A model generated the notes under the pieces. The model ran no database searches, was not told the DNA's origin, and saw only the letters and a list, made by a program, of their open reading frames with translations. Below, one piece after another: positions 1 to 9,178 of a stretch of 64,000 nucleotides of DNA. Position 1 is the first letter of the stretch, and each line of letters begins with the position of its first letter. The position numbers and the translations under genes were made by a program. The stretch covers positions 1-64,000 of the forward strand of contig CALXRC010000009.1 in NCBI GenBank assembly GCA_944390865.1. Reading direction: 5' to 3'. Source of the DNA: an uncultured Spirochaetales bacterium (lineage in GTDB: Bacteria; Spirochaetota; Spirochaetia; Sphaerochaetales; Sphaerochaetaceae).

Positions 1-1326
1 TACGAGCTTCAGGAAGTCGTGGACTTTCTTAAAAACCCGGACCGTTATGTGAAAATCGGAGCGAAGATTCCTAAGGGCGTCCTGCTTGTAGGCCCTCCCG
101 GAACAGGAAAGACGCTGCTTGCTCGTGCTGTCGCAGGCGAGGCAGGCGTCAACTTCTTCCACACCTCCGGTTCTGATTTCGTTGAGATGTTTGTAGGCAT
201 GGGTGCCGCCCGTGTCAGGGATCTGTTTGAGACTGGAAGGAAGAATGCCCCGTGCATCATCTTCATCGATGAGATTGATGCCGTAGGCCGCAGCCGCGGA
301 AGCGGACTGGGCGGCGGACATGATGAGAGAGAACAGACGCTTAACCAGATTCTTGTCGAGATGGACGGCTTCTCCACTGATCCCGGCGTCATTGTCATTG
401 CGGCCACAAACCGCCCTGATGTCTTGGATCCTGCGCTCCTGCGCCCCGGCCGTTTTGACCGCCAGGTGGCAGTTGACCTGCCTGACGTGCAGGAACGCCT
501 TGACATCCTGCGCATTCATTCAAAGAAGATCAAGTCAGACAGCAGCGTTGATCTTGAGCGTGTCGCCAGGGCGACCCCGGGCTCCTCAGGCGCTGATCTG
601 GCAAACCTTGTCAACGAGGCTGCCCTCTATGCTGCCCGCAAAGGCAGGGAGACAGTCAGCATGGATGATTTCGAGCAGGCAAGGGATAAGATCATTCTCG
701 GCGTTGCCCGCGAAAGCAAGTTCATGACAGAGGACGAGAAGCGCGCAACGGCCTACCATGAGGCAGGACATACTCTGCTGCACTATTATCTGAAGAATGT
801 TGATCCCCTTCACAAGGTCACGATCATTCCTCACGGACAGGCTCTCGGCCTGACGATATCGCTTCCTGAGAAGGATCAGTACACTCTGCGCGAAAGCTAC
901 CTCAAGGACAGGATAATCATCTGCATGGGAGGCTATGTAGCTGAGGATATCGTGTATGGTGAGACCACCACGGGAACCTCAAATGATATCAAGCAGGCAA
1001 CAAATCTTGCCAGGAGAATGGTAACAGAATGGGGCATGAGCGCCCTTGGCTTCATAAATCTTTCAAATGAGGGCGAGCCGCTCTTCCTGGGCAGGGAGAT
1101 CACCCAGCACAAGGACTATTCGGACACCACGGCACGCAGGATTGACGAAGAGGTTGAGAAGATTCTTGATGAATGTCTCAGCAGGACCCGCCAGATCCTT
1201 ACCCAGCACCGTGACCAGCTGGACAGACTCACTGAAGAACTTGTTGCCAGGGAGACTCTTGATGACGCTCAGATCAGAGAGCTTCTCGGCTTTGAGCCTG
1301 AGCACCACGTGACGGAGCTGCACTGA
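1..1326 (+). CDS. ftsH: ATP-dependent zinc metalloprotease FtsH (3' part)
   Basis: FtsH is a membrane-anchored AAA+ protease that degrades damaged or regulatory membrane and cytosolic proteins. The frame is open from the first base, so the gene begins outside the window; about 200 residues with the two membrane helices are missing. Visible from the window edge: Walker A GPPGTGKT near residue 31, Walker B FIDEID near 88, the second region of homology ([19 protein letters not shown]), and the zinc site HEAGH near 253 in the peptidase domain. The C-terminus looks complete and matches the family length. The stop overlaps the lepA start (TGATG), so the two genes are probably co-transcribed. Confidence 0.97.
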   Translation, partial: YELQEVVDFLKNPDRYVKIGAKIPKGVLLVGPPGTGKTLLARAVAGEAGVNFFHTSGSDFVEMFVGMGAARVRDLFETGRKNAPCIIFIDEIDAVGRSRGSGLGGGHDEREQTLNQILVEMDGFSTDPGVIVIAATNRPDVLDPALLRPGRFDRQVAVDLPDVQERLDILRIHSKKIKSDSSVDLERVARATPGSSGADLANLVNEAALYAARKGRETVSMDDFEQARDKIILGVARESKFMTEDEKRATAYHEAGHTLLHYYLKNVDPLHKVTIIPHGQALGLTISLPEKDQYTLRESYLKDRIIICMGGYVAEDIVYGETTTGTSNDIKQATNLARRMVTEWGMSALGFINLSNEGEPLFLGREITQHKDYSDTTARRIDEEVEKILDECLSRTRQILTQHRDQLDRLTEELVARETLDDAQIRELLGFEPEHHVTELH

Positions 1327-3143
1327 TGGCTGTCGATACTGCACACAAGCGAAACTTCTGCATCATTGCCCATATTGACCACGGCAAGAGCACGCTGGCG
1401 GACCGTTTCATAGAAAAGGCCCGCCTTGTCACGAGCCGGGGTCCTGTAGAGACCCAGATTCTGGACAATATGGATATTGAGAGGGAGAGAGGCATCACGA
1501 TAAAGAGCCAGGCTGTCACCATCCCGTACAGGGCTGCTGACGGACAGGACTATGAGCTGAACCTTGTCGATACTCCCGGCCATGTCGACTTCACATATGA
1601 GGTTTCAAGGGCAATAAGCAGCTGTGAGGGAGCCCTGCTCCTGATAGATGCGTCGCAGGGCGTGGAGGCCCAGACGCTGGCCAATATGTATCTGGCGATG
1701 GAGCATGATCTTGAGATCATACCTGTCATCAACAAGATCGATCTTCCTTCTGCGGACATCCCTTCATGCCTGCATCAGATTGACCACGATCTCGGGCTTG
1801 ATCCTGATTCTGCCTGTTATGTCTCTGCAAAGACAGGAGAAGGCGTTGACAGCCTTTTTGAGGCAATTGTCAATATGATTCCATCTCCACAGGGGAAGAA
1901 TGAGGATCCTCTCAAGGCGCTGATCTTCGATTCACATTATGACTCATACCGCGGCGTCATCGTGCACTGCCGCGTCTTTGACGGATCTCTCAGGACAGGA
2001 GACGAGATACGCTTCATGCATTCGGACGCAGTCTACAAAGTGGAAGAATGCGGAATCTTCCAGCTTCAGCTCTGTCCGACCGGAGTGCTGAACGCAGGAG
2101 ATGTAGGATATTTCATTGCAGGCATCAAGACAATAAGCGACATCCGTGTCGGCGATACAGTCACTTCAGTGCGCAATCCTGCATCAGAACCTCTTGCCGG
2201 ATTCAAGGAAGTGAAGCCTGTTGTCTTTTCCTCAATCTATCCTGTTGACAGCAATGACTATGAAGAGCTGCAGGAGGCTATTGAGCGCCTCAAGCTCAAT
2301 GATGCGAGTCTTGTCTATGAGAAGGACAGTTCTGCCGCGCTGGGCTTCGGCTTCAGGTGCGGCTTCCTTGGCATGCTCCATCTTGAAGTAGTACAGGAGC
2401 GCATTGAGAGGGAGTTTGACCTGTCAATCGTCTTCACCTCTCCATCTGTGCGCTACATCGTCCACATGAAGAACGGCGAGACTCTTTATATTGACAATCC
2501 TCTTGAGTACCCTGAGGTGATGAGGATAGAGAGCGTCGAGGAGCCTTATATCAGGGCAAACATCATTACGCCTGTAAGCTTTGTCGGTCCTGTGATCTCC
2601 CTGTGCCTGGAAAAGCGCGGCTATCAGACGAGCATGAACTATCTGGATGAGAAGCGTGTCGAGCTGGTTTATGAAATGCCGCTTGCCGAAGTGCTTTTTG
2701 ATTTCTATGACAGACTCAAGAGCATCTCGCGCGGATATGCCTCATTTGACTACGAGGTCATTGAGTACAAGGCCACTGACCTTGTGCGCCTTGACATCCT
2801 CGTAAACGGAGAAAGCGTCGATGCGCTGTCCCAGCTTGTTTTCCGCGACAACGCTCAGGCCCGCGGACGCCAGGTCTGCCAGCGCCTGAAAGATGAGATA
2901 CCGCGCCAGCAGTTCAAGATTGCCATACAGGGTGCGATTGGCGGAAACATCATCTCCCGCGAGACGATATCAGCATACAGAAAGGATGTCACTGCCAAGT
3001 GCTATGGCGGCGATATCTCCCGAAAGCGAAAACTGCTGGAGAAGCAGAAGGAAGGAAAGAAGCGCATGAAGATGGTTGGAAACGTTGAAATTCCGCAGTC
3101 TGCCTTCCTTGCTGTTCTCAAGACAGAGGATGACAGAGACTGA
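1326..3143 (+). CDS. lepA: Elongation factor 4 (LepA)
   Basis: This is a ribosome-associated translational GTPase of 605 residues, the usual length. G1 is AHIDHGKS (about residues 15-22), G3 is DTPGH (about 82-86) and G4 is NKID (about 136-139). EF-G-like domains II, III and V follow, and then the LepA-specific C-terminal domain with the GGDISRKRKLLEKQKEGKKRMK-type basic stretch that contacts tRNA. The ATG overlaps the ftsH stop. The next gene starts 2 bp after its stop, so ftsH-lepA-regulator is probably one transcript. Confidence 0.97.
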   Translation: MAVDTAHKRNFCIIAHIDHGKSTLADRFIEKARLVTSRGPVETQILDNMDIERERGITIKSQAVTIPYRAADGQDYELNLVDTPGHVDFTYEVSRAISSCEGALLLIDASQGVEAQTLANMYLAMEHDLEIIPVINKIDLPSADIPSCLHQIDHDLGLDPDSACYVSAKTGEGVDSLFEAIVNMIPSPQGKNEDPLKALIFDSHYDSYRGVIVHCRVFDGSLRTGDEIRFMHSDAVYKVEECGIFQLQLCPTGVLNAGDVGYFIAGIKTISDIRVGDTVTSVRNPASEPLAGFKEVKPVVFSSIYPVDSNDYEELQEAIERLKLNDASLVYEKDSSAALGFGFRCGFLGMLHLEVVQERIEREFDLSIVFTSPSVRYIVHMKNGETLYIDNPLEYPEVMRIESVEEPYIRANIITPVSFVGPVISLCLEKRGYQTSMNYLDEKRVELVYEMPLAEVLFDFYDRLKSISRGYASFDYEVIEYKATDLVRLDILVNGESVDALSQLVFRDNAQARGRQVCQRLKDEIPRQQFKIAIQGAIGGNIISRETISAYRKDVTAKCYGGDISRKRKLLEKQKEGKKRMKMVGNVEIPQSAFLAVLKTEDDRD

Positions 3144-3145
3144 GG

Positions 3146-4030
3146 ATGATTTACAATAATCTCTACAACCTTCTGGTCAGAGCCCGTGACAACAATGATT
3201 TGTCTTCCCTTGCTGCCAGCCTGAATGTCAGCAGGGATACGCTCAGGCGCCAGCTTGAAAGTCTGGATGAAGGACTGGCTGCCAGTCTTTATGTCCGCCT
3301 TGACAGCGAGAAGGTTGAGCTTTCTGATGTTGGTCTTGCCTATGCAAATGCCTGCGAGAAGATCAACAGGCTTGTGATTGATGCTGATCTCAAAGCCGAA
3401 AAGGTCAGAAGGGAGAGGGAGAACACAATTCTCATTGGAACTGTTTCCAGAACTGCAGATGCCTGTCTGAAGGGCAGAACGGATTACAGGCTGAAGACAC
3501 GTTTCTTTGACTCATCATCAGTTCAGGCAGCCGGCCGTCTGTCTATTATCGGGCGTGACTTTGATGTGGCTCTCGGTATTTATGATGAATCCTGGCTCAG
3601 AAAGCTGCATCTCAAGGCCCTTGAGCTTTCAGACAGTGTCCTTGCAGTGGCATCAGGCGCTGAGAATCCTCTCTGCAGGCGCAGGAAGATTGACATTGAA
3701 GACCTGTATGAGAGGAAACTGTATGTTCCTCAGCACGGACTTTTCAAGAAGATTGACGTGCTGGTCAATGATCTCAGGGATTTCCACCCGCGCATTGAAA
3801 TTGTACAGCGCGAATCAATCAGCTCAGCGCTGTGTGAGCTTGTCAGCGCGTCCGGTGACTATATTCTTGTCTCACCTGAGCAGGATCTTTCAGGCAAGGG
3901 TCTCAGGACTGTCGGCGTCGAATGGAACTACAGAGTCTCATACGGCCTGATCTACAGCACCAGATCAGGCGGAAAAGTCCTTGATTACATTTCCAGACTT
4001 GAGGAAGAGCTGAAGAGAACAGCTGAATAA
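3146..4030 (+). CDS. LysR-family-like transcriptional regulator
   Basis: This 294-residue protein has the length and layout of LysR-type regulators. An N-terminal winged helix-turn-helix (roughly residues 1-60, with SSLAASLNVSRDTLRRQLESLDEGL and then VELSDVGLAYANACEKI as the linker helix) is followed by a two-lobed periplasmic-binding-like effector domain (about 85-290). Similarity to typical LysR proteins is weak, so this is a divergent member and its effector is unknown. It starts 2 bp after lepA and probably shares its transcript; LysR genes more often lie divergent from their target, and no divergent partner is present here. A 166 bp gap follows. Confidence 0.6.
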   Translation: MIYNNLYNLLVRARDNNDLSSLAASLNVSRDTLRRQLESLDEGLAASLYVRLDSEKVELSDVGLAYANACEKINRLVIDADLKAEKVRRERENTILIGTVSRTADACLKGRTDYRLKTRFFDSSSVQAAGRLSIIGRDFDVALGIYDESWLRKLHLKALELSDSVLAVASGAENPLCRRRKIDIEDLYERKLYVPQHGLFKKIDVLVNDLRDFHPRIEIVQRESISSALCELVSASGDYILVSPEQDLSGKGLRTVGVEWNYRVSYGLIYSTRSGGKVLDYISRLEEELKRTAE

Positions 4031-4154
4031 TCATTTTCATAATGCAGCGTCACTTCTGAATCAGAAAGATGAGTTTTTCTATTTTTAAAATAAGATAACA
4101 AGTATAATATTCCATAAAAGGAATGATATTTCTGATTTAAAATAAGTGAAAATA

Positions 4155-4188
4155 TTGCCTATGATTCTTTCTCTTTCAGAGGTATAAT
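4155..4188 (+). promoter_or_regulatory. galM promoter, predicted leaderless start
   Basis: A consensus -10 box TATAAT lies at 4183-4188, only 8 bp before the galM ATG at 4197. No Shine-Dalgarno sequence lies between them. The -35 region is poor: TTGCCT at 4155 is 22 bp away. The rest of the AT-rich 4031-4196 gap shows nothing else certain, apart from a weak hairpin near 4054-4066 followed by T-rich DNA that may end the upstream transcript. Confidence 0.55.
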
Positions 4189-4196
4189 CATTAACC

Positions 4197-5174
4197 ATGA
4201 GCGAGAATACAGTATTTGGTCATCTTCCAAATGGAGAAGAGGTGAAGTCTGTCAGGCTTGTGAGCGGAGAATACTCTGTCACTATCCTCACACTGGGTGC
4301 AATAATCCATCAGTTCAATGTTCCCTGCAGAGGTTCACTCAGGAACATTGTCTTCTCATCCCCTGATCTTGCAGGCTATATCGGTGATTCTTCTTACAAG
4401 GGACAGTGCGTTGCCCCTTATGCAAACAGGATAAGGAATGCTGAGTTCTGTCTTGACGGTGTCCGCTACACGCTTGACAGGAACAACGGCCCGAACAACC
4501 TGCACAGCGGCAGCGGCAATCTGGGACAGAAGAACTGGAACATTATCTTCCAGACTGACAATTCTGTTGTGCTGAATGCAGAACACTGCGCGATGGAGGG
4601 AGGCTTTCCCGGAAACATCGGCGTCACAGTAAGCTATCTTCTCACAGACGGCAGGCTGACGATCAGCTACACAATGGTCAGTGATGCCGATACAGCCGTC
4701 AATCCGACAAACCACAGCTATTTCAACCTTAAAGGAGACGGCTCTCCGATTTTTGACCACATTGTGCAGATATTTGCGGACAAAGTAATCACAGTCGATG
4801 AGAATCTCATTCCTGTCTCTGCAGTCTCTGTAAAAGGAACGGACTTCGATTTCACATCTGCCCATCTGATCGGAGAGAGAAGGGAAGGCAGATACGACCA
4901 CTGCTTTGTCTTCTCTGAAGAAAAGAAGGCTGTCGTCAGCTGCGGCGGTCTCAGGCTGACTGTTGAGACTGACAGACCCGGCATGCAGCTCTACACAGGG
5001 GAATTCAACCCTGACTGTCCTTCGCTCTGGCCTCACTCAGGACCTTTCTGCGCGCTTGCGCTTGAGACAAGCGCTTACCCAGATGCTGTCAACAGGCCTG
5101 ATTTCCCTTCAGTCGTTCTTGAAAAAGGTGCCATCTTCAATTCCAGGACAAGCTATACGGTTGAGGAAGTCTAG
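4197..5174 (+). CDS. galM: Aldose 1-epimerase (galactose mutarotase)
   Basis: The enzyme interconverts alpha and beta anomers of hexoses such as galactose in the cytoplasm. The 325-residue protein has the family layout: an N-terminal GAIIHQFNVP segment, the substrate-binding Arg motif YANRIRNAEF (about residue 80), NHSYFNL with the catalytic His (about 173), and LALETSAYPDAVN with the catalytic Glu (about 290). The ATG at 4197 follows a TATAAT box by 8 bp, so the mRNA is probably leaderless. No other galactose genes lie next to it; udk follows 120 bp later on the same strand. Confidence 0.93.
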   Translation: MSENTVFGHLPNGEEVKSVRLVSGEYSVTILTLGAIIHQFNVPCRGSLRNIVFSSPDLAGYIGDSSYKGQCVAPYANRIRNAEFCLDGVRYTLDRNNGPNNLHSGSGNLGQKNWNIIFQTDNSVVLNAEHCAMEGGFPGNIGVTVSYLLTDGRLTISYTMVSDADTAVNPTNHSYFNLKGDGSPIFDHIVQIFADKVITVDENLIPVSAVSVKGTDFDFTSAHLIGERREGRYDHCFVFSEEKKAVVSCGGLRLTVETDRPGMQLYTGEFNPDCPSLWPHSGPFCALALETSAYPDAVNRPDFPSVVLEKGAIFNSRTSYTVEEV

Positions 5175-5294
5175 GCATCAGGCTTTCTGCCTGGAGAAAA
5201 CTGGTGCTCGCACGACACCAGAAGACAAGATTTATCAAAGAGGAAGCGGTTCAGCCTTCGTCTCAAAGATGAGGGCTCCCGTCTGGTAGATTTT

Positions 5295-5909
5295 ATGAAT
5301 GTCAAACTCATTGGTATAACCGGCGGTTCCGGTTCCGGAAAGAGCACTGTCGTCAGGAAGATTGCTGAGGCTTATCATGACAGCATCTGCATTGAACAGG
5401 ACAATTATTACAAGAGCGCGGAATACGTAAGCAACAGCAACATCACTGCCTACAACTTTGACCATCCTGACGCTTTTGACATTGATCTCATGCTTGAAAA
5501 CCTTTCTGACCTCAAGGACGGAAGGGCCATTGAAATGCCTCAGTACGACTTTGTCCATCACCGGAGAAAAGATAAGAGGGTGCATGTCGAGCCCAAGAAG
5601 ATAATTATCGTCGACGGACTCATGGTGCTTTACGACAAGAGGATCCGCGATCTGCTGGATCTCAAGCTCTACGTCGACACTCCGGCGGACATCCGCTTTG
5701 TGCGCCGCCTGATGAGGGACATCAGTGAAAGAGGAAGGACTGTCGAGTCTGTGGTTGAGCAGTACGTCAATGTGGTGCGCCCAGGGCACCTGAGCTTCAT
5801 TGAGCCATGCAAGGAATATGCTGATCTGATCATCCCTGAGGGAGGGTATAACCAGAATGCGCTTGAAGTGCTGATCAGTTATGTCCAGAAGCTTGCCGAC
5901 AAACTGTAA
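5295..5909 (+). CDS. udk: Uridine kinase
   Basis: This enzyme phosphorylates uridine and cytidine to the monophosphates in pyrimidine salvage. The 204-residue protein has a P-loop GGSGSGKS at residues 10-17, the EQDNYYKS segment after the second strand, FDHPDAFD (substrate-binding region, about 55-62), IIVDGLMVLYD (Walker-B-like) and the RxxRD lid (VRRLMRDISERGR, about 136-148). All are typical of Udk, and the length fits the family. There is no clear ribosome binding site; the ATG is fixed by homology. The gene converges on yidD across a 38 bp gap without an obvious terminator. Confidence 0.93.
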   Translation: MNVKLIGITGGSGSGKSTVVRKIAEAYHDSICIEQDNYYKSAEYVSNSNITAYNFDHPDAFDIDLMLENLSDLKDGRAIEMPQYDFVHHRRKDKRVHVEPKKIIIVDGLMVLYDKRIRDLLDLKLYVDTPADIRFVRRLMRDISERGRTVESVVEQYVNVVRPGHLSFIEPCKEYADLIIPEGGYNQNALEVLISYVQKLADKL

Positions 5910-5947
5910 TAAGCAGCACTTACTAAATATATTTTCTTATACAAAAA

Positions 5948-6241
5948 TTAATTATCTTTATTGTGCCTTCGCTTCCGATAGACTATGTAAGGCTGGCTTA
6001 TTGATTTCCAGGACCATGTTTCAGGCACTTCATCGACACCTCCGATGAAGAAAGGAGAACAGCGGAAGATGCGGGCCCAGCCCATGATTGAGCCCCTGAT
6101 GGGGCCAAAGCGCATGACAGCCTTCTCGAAATACGCTGAGCATGAAGGCGTGTATCTGCATTTGCCCGGTCCAAGCATCGGGGAAATGCAGTATCTGTAT
6201 ATATAGACCGGAAAGAGGAAGATCCTGCTGATAACCTTCAT
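5948..6241 (-). CDS. yidD: Membrane protein insertion efficiency factor YidD
   Basis: YidD is a small membrane-associated protein that assists YidC-dependent insertion. At 97 residues it shows the family core: ISPMLGPGKCRYTPSCSAYFEKAVMRFG with the conserved cysteines, then a hydrophobic GSIMGWARIFRCSPFFIGGVDEVPE segment. The ATG at 6241 lies 6 bp after a -10 box, so the message is predicted to be leaderless. It is divergent from yqeC. The usual neighbours (rpmH, rnpA, yidC) are not here, so it is detached from the typical chromosomal context. Confidence 0.93.
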   Translation of the reverse strand: MKVISRIFLFPVYIYRYCISPMLGPGKCRYTPSCSAYFEKAVMRFGPIRGSIMGWARIFRCSPFFIGGVDEVPETWSWKSISQPYIVYRKRRHNKDN

Positions 6242-6247
6242 GCGTTA

Positions 6248-6276
6248 ACGATAAGCTTTCAGATTGAGTGAATCAA
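6248..6276 (-). promoter_or_regulatory. yidD promoter, leaderless
   Basis: Read on the minus strand: -35 TTGATT (6276-6271), exactly 17 bp spacer, -10 TATCGT (6253-6248). The yidD ATG begins 6 bp later at 6241, which is where transcription would start. No Shine-Dalgarno sequence can fit. Confidence 0.65.
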
Positions 6277-6292
6277 GAGAGCAGTTTTCTGC

Positions 6293-6314
6293 TATAATTC
6301 ATTTAAATAGGAGG
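6293..6314 (+). promoter_or_regulatory. yqeC -10 box and ribosome binding site
   Basis: TATAAT at 6293-6298 is followed by AGGAGG at 6309-6314, four bases before the ATG at 6319. The ribosome binding site favours the ATG over the GTG at 6316. The -35 element is not convincing (TTGAGT at 6264, 23 bp away). Confidence 0.6.
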
Positions 6315-6318
6315 AGTG

Positions 6319-7020
6319 ATGCAATCCCTGACTGAATTGCTGGCAGCTTTTCTCGCTGATGGAGAACATTCTGTCATCAGCATAACAGGAGCTGGAGGAA
6401 AGACCAGCACACTTACGTCTCTCGGCCGGTATTTCAAGGCTGCAGGACGTTCTGTGCTTCTTACGACGACGACAAAGATCCAGAGTCCGTCTATTTATGA
6501 TTTCCATACAGACTTCGCTTTCACGGACGAGGCTGAAGCGCTGATGCATGAGCCGGTGAAAGGACAGTCTGTCTTCTTCGCCCAAAGGCACATAATGGAT
6601 CCGAAAAAGACAGTCGCGCCGCGCCTTGAGGTGCTTTCGGTCCTTGTCAGACGCTATGACATTGTGCTGATAGAAGCTGACGGTGCCAGAGGCCTGCCGC
6701 TGAAGTATCATACACAGAGGGATCCTGTGATCCTGAAGGAGACCACAGCCACTCTGGCGGTGATGGGTGCCGCGGCTTTCGGTGAGACAGTCGACAATGT
6801 CTGTTTCGGCTTTGACAGCAGCGCTGTGGTGGAAGACCGTTTTATCAACTTCCTCATCAGTGACAGCCAGGGTGTGCTGAAAGGTGCCCGGGGAAAGACA
6901 ATGGTGCTGATAAATCAGGCAGATGAAAAGCCTGTGTCAATTGCCAATATAAGCTGTCCCGTGCCTCTTGTCACAGGCTCGGTGCTCAGGGATGAGATCT
7001 ATGAAAGACACGGTATTTGA
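6319..7020 (+). CDS. yqeC: Selenium-dependent hydroxylase accessory protein YqeC
   Basis: YqeC is a P-loop NTPase found only with selenium-dependent molybdenum hydroxylases; its exact step in cofactor maturation is unproven. The 233-residue protein carries GAGGKT at residues 24-29, then RSVLLTTTTKI, a LIEADGARGLPLK motif (about 116) that suits a Walker B/MurE-like site, and a C-terminal VLINQADEKP base-binding-like motif. AGGAGG precedes ATG 6319. The end overlaps the next gene by 20 bp, so the pair is translationally coupled. These genes lie 38 kb from the hydroxylase island in this window. Confidence 0.88.
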   Translation: MQSLTELLAAFLADGEHSVISITGAGGKTSTLTSLGRYFKAAGRSVLLTTTTKIQSPSIYDFHTDFAFTDEAEALMHEPVKGQSVFFAQRHIMDPKKTVAPRLEVLSVLVRRYDIVLIEADGARGLPLKYHTQRDPVILKETTATLAVMGAAAFGETVDNVCFGFDSSAVVEDRFINFLISDSQGVLKGARGKTMVLINQADEKPVSIANISCPVPLVTGSVLRDEIYERHGI

Positions 7021-8500
7021 GACTGCTGCGGTTCTGGAGAGAAAAAACCTTGCCTTCGCCATTGCCACCATCATCTCATATGAAGGCATAGTGCCCCGCA
7101 GGAGCGGGAGACTGCTTGTCAGCGAGGACGGGAAGATATCAGGGACAATCGGCGGCCATGTCATTGACGGCAGGGCGGCTGAGGCGGCTGTCACTGCCAT
7201 CAGACAGAGAAAGAGCACAAAGACCTGGATTGAAAGCCGGGCGGGGAGAATTGAGGTAATGATTGATGTTGTGAACGCACCTAAAAAAGTGATACTTGCC
7301 GGTTACGGCAAGGTGGGGCAGGCACTGGCTGCACTCCTTCACACAGTCGGCTTTGCCCTGTTCATCGCAGATACTGCCGCCGTTGACTGTCCATATGCTG
7401 CGTCAGTCAGCGTCGCTGCAACAATGAAGGAGGCCCTGGCTGCCTTTTCCTGCGATGAGAACAGTGCGCTCATCATCACTGTCCATGATAAAGACAGCAT
7501 TCTGTCAGACGTAAGAGGTGCGGAAAAAGCCTTCTATATCGGTTCGATCTCATCGCGCAGCCGGGTTATCCCACAAAAAGGAATTCATGTTCCCATGGGT
7601 CTTGATATCGGAGGAGAGAGCCCTGAAGAGCTTGCTGTGAGCGTGTGTGCAGAGCTCATGGCCTGCTACAACAGGAGAAGCGCGCGCACGCTTGATGAGA
7701 TGAGACGCCGCCTTGTGGTAGTGCGTGGTGCAGGAGATCTTGCCACCGCCCTGATCATCAGACTGACGCGTGCAGGCTATTTCGTCCTTTCCACGGAGAT
7801 TGCCCAGCCTACACAGATCAGGCGCAATGTGAGCTTTGCAGAGGCTGTCTACACCGGAGAGCAGACAGTAGACGGACTGACTGCCTGTCTAATCACAGAG
7901 GCGAAAGACTGCTTTTCACTCTTTGACGAAGGAAAGACAGCCGTCATTGTCGACCCTGATGCCTCAGTCATCAGAGAACTGCATCCGACAGTCGTGATTG
8001 ATGCTGTCCTTGCCAAGAAAAACCTCGGAACAGAAAGAAGCATGGCTCCTCTTGTCATTGCGCTCGGTCCCGGATTCAGCGCTCCTGAAGACTGCGATGC
8101 AGTCATAGAGACAGCCAGAGGCCATAATCTTGGAAAGATCATAAGGCAGGGAAGGGCAAGCGAGAATACCGGCATACCAGGCGTGATCATGGGTTACGGA
8201 AAGGAGAGGGTGATCAGAAGCAGTGCCTGCGGAGTCTTTCGCGGCTTGAAGACTTTCGGAGACCTTGTGAAGAAAGGCGAGACAATTGCTTATGCCGGCG
8301 GCTGTGCCCAGTATGCGACCATAGACGGAATGATACGAGGAATGCTGCATGACGGAATAACTGTCACAGAAGACTTCAAGATCGCTGACATTGACCCCAG
8401 AGGAAAGGATGCGGAGTACAGGACTCCTTCTGACAAGGCCCGTGCGATTGCAGGGGCGGTGCTTGAAGTCGTTGACTCCTACTTTGCATCAGTGAACTGA
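7001..8500 (+). CDS. yqeB: XdhC/CoxI-YqeB fusion, SDMH maturation protein
   Basis: This 499-residue protein joins two families. Residues about 5-235 resemble XdhC/CoxI, which sulfurates and chaperones the Mo cofactor: LAFAIATIISYEGIVPRRSGRLLV and GTIGGHVIDGRAAE, then a Rossmann segment KKVILAGYGKVGQALAALL near 93 and the YIGSISSRSR motif. Residues about 238-499 are YqeB (EF2563 family, SDMH-associated): VVVRGAGDLATALIIRL, VDPDASVI and ALGPGFSAPEDCDAVIETARGHNLGK. I chose ATG 7001 because AGGGA lies 9 bp upstream and the start then aligns with XdhC proteins; TTG 6968 and ATG 6992 are alternatives. It converges on the response regulator gene 3 bp away. Confidence 0.85.
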   Translation: MKDTVFETAAVLERKNLAFAIATIISYEGIVPRRSGRLLVSEDGKISGTIGGHVIDGRAAEAAVTAIRQRKSTKTWIESRAGRIEVMIDVVNAPKKVILAGYGKVGQALAALLHTVGFALFIADTAAVDCPYAASVSVAATMKEALAAFSCDENSALIITVHDKDSILSDVRGAEKAFYIGSISSRSRVIPQKGIHVPMGLDIGGESPEELAVSVCAELMACYNRRSARTLDEMRRRLVVVRGAGDLATALIIRLTRAGYFVLSTEIAQPTQIRRNVSFAEAVYTGEQTVDGLTACLITEAKDCFSLFDEGKTAVIVDPDASVIRELHPTVVIDAVLAKKNLGTERSMAPLVIALGPGFSAPEDCDAVIETARGHNLGKIIRQGRASENTGIPGVIMGYGKERVIRSSACGVFRGLKTFGDLVKKGETIAYAGGCAQYATIDGMIRGMLHDGITVTEDFKIADIDPRGKDAEYRTPSDKARAIAGAVLEVVDSYFASVN

Positions 8501-8503
8501 CTG

Positions 8504-9178
8504 TCAGCTGACAGGAAAAAGATGTTCCAGTTTCAGTTCCCTGATCTTGGTCACGATCTCGCTGGTTCTTGAAAGTGAGAATTTCTGCAGCAGCGTCCTG
8601 ACCTGTGATTTCACTGTGCTGGGCTCAACAAAGCGCCGCTGGGCGATGTCCTTTATCTTCATGCCCTCAAGAAAACAGGCAATGAGTTCTCTCTCCGTGT
8701 TGGTGAGAGAGCTCAGATGGTGGATGAAATACAGCAGGCTCTGCTCGCTGTCTCTCAGGCGCTTGTACTCTCTCATGATTATGGACTGCACTCTCTCATC
8801 CAGATTTGCGTTTCCGTTCAGGCATGCCGTTATGTGTTCGCTGATGGAGGCAGCATCGCAGCCCTTTACCAGAAAGTCGCGGGCGCCTGTCGCCATTGCG
8901 GTGATGATGAGATCCTCGTCATCATGGCTGGTAAGGTAGATGATCACAGCCTCCGGGTTTACGGCAATGATGCTTCTGGCCGCGTCAAGTCCGCTGGTCG
9001 CGCTCTCAAGCTCTATGTCCATCAGCACCACATCTGCAAGACTCCTGTCATAGACAGATACGGCTTCTCTGGCGCTTGATGCCCTCAGCCGCACTGTGTA
9101 TGAACCGAGGCTTTCAAGCCCCTCTATGATGTCATTGCGGATAATCTCGTTATCTTCCACAACCATGACCTTTGTCAT
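8504..9178 (-). CDS. NarL/LuxR-type response regulator
   Basis: This 224-residue two-component regulator has a receiver domain (residues 1-120) with acidic pocket E8/D9, phospho-acceptor D54 in LMDIEL, and the conserved Thr (YLTSHDDED) and Lys (FLVKG). A C-terminal LuxR-type helix-turn-helix follows (about 155-215: LTNTERELIACFLEGMKIKDIAQRRFVEPSTVKSQVRTLLQKFSLSRTSEI). The ATG at 9178 overlaps the kinase stop (TGATG); a GTG at 9181 is also in frame. It is encoded directly after the kinase gene and is almost certainly its partner. The target genes are not evident. Confidence 0.93.
   Translation of the reverse strand: MTKVMVVEDNEIIRNDIIEGLESLGSYTVRLRASSAREAVSVYDRSLADVVLMDIELESATSGLDAARSIIAVNPEAVIIYLTSHDDEDLIITAMATGARDFLVKGCDAASISEHITACLNGNANLDERVQSIIMREYKRLRDSEQSLLYFIHHLSSLTNTERELIACFLEGMKIKDIAQRRFVEPSTVKSQVRTLLQKFSLSRTSEIVTKIRELKLEHLFPVS

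Noticed and set aside
4054..4090. Small hairpin with T-rich tail after the LysR-like gene
   Set aside because: The stem is only 5 bp and the T run is separated from it, so it is too weak to call a terminator.
8501..8514. Perfect palindrome CTGTCAGCTGACAG at the convergent ends of yqeB and the response regulator gene
   Set aside because: No T run follows on either strand and it overlaps a stop codon; it may be a pause site, but there is not enough support for a terminator.
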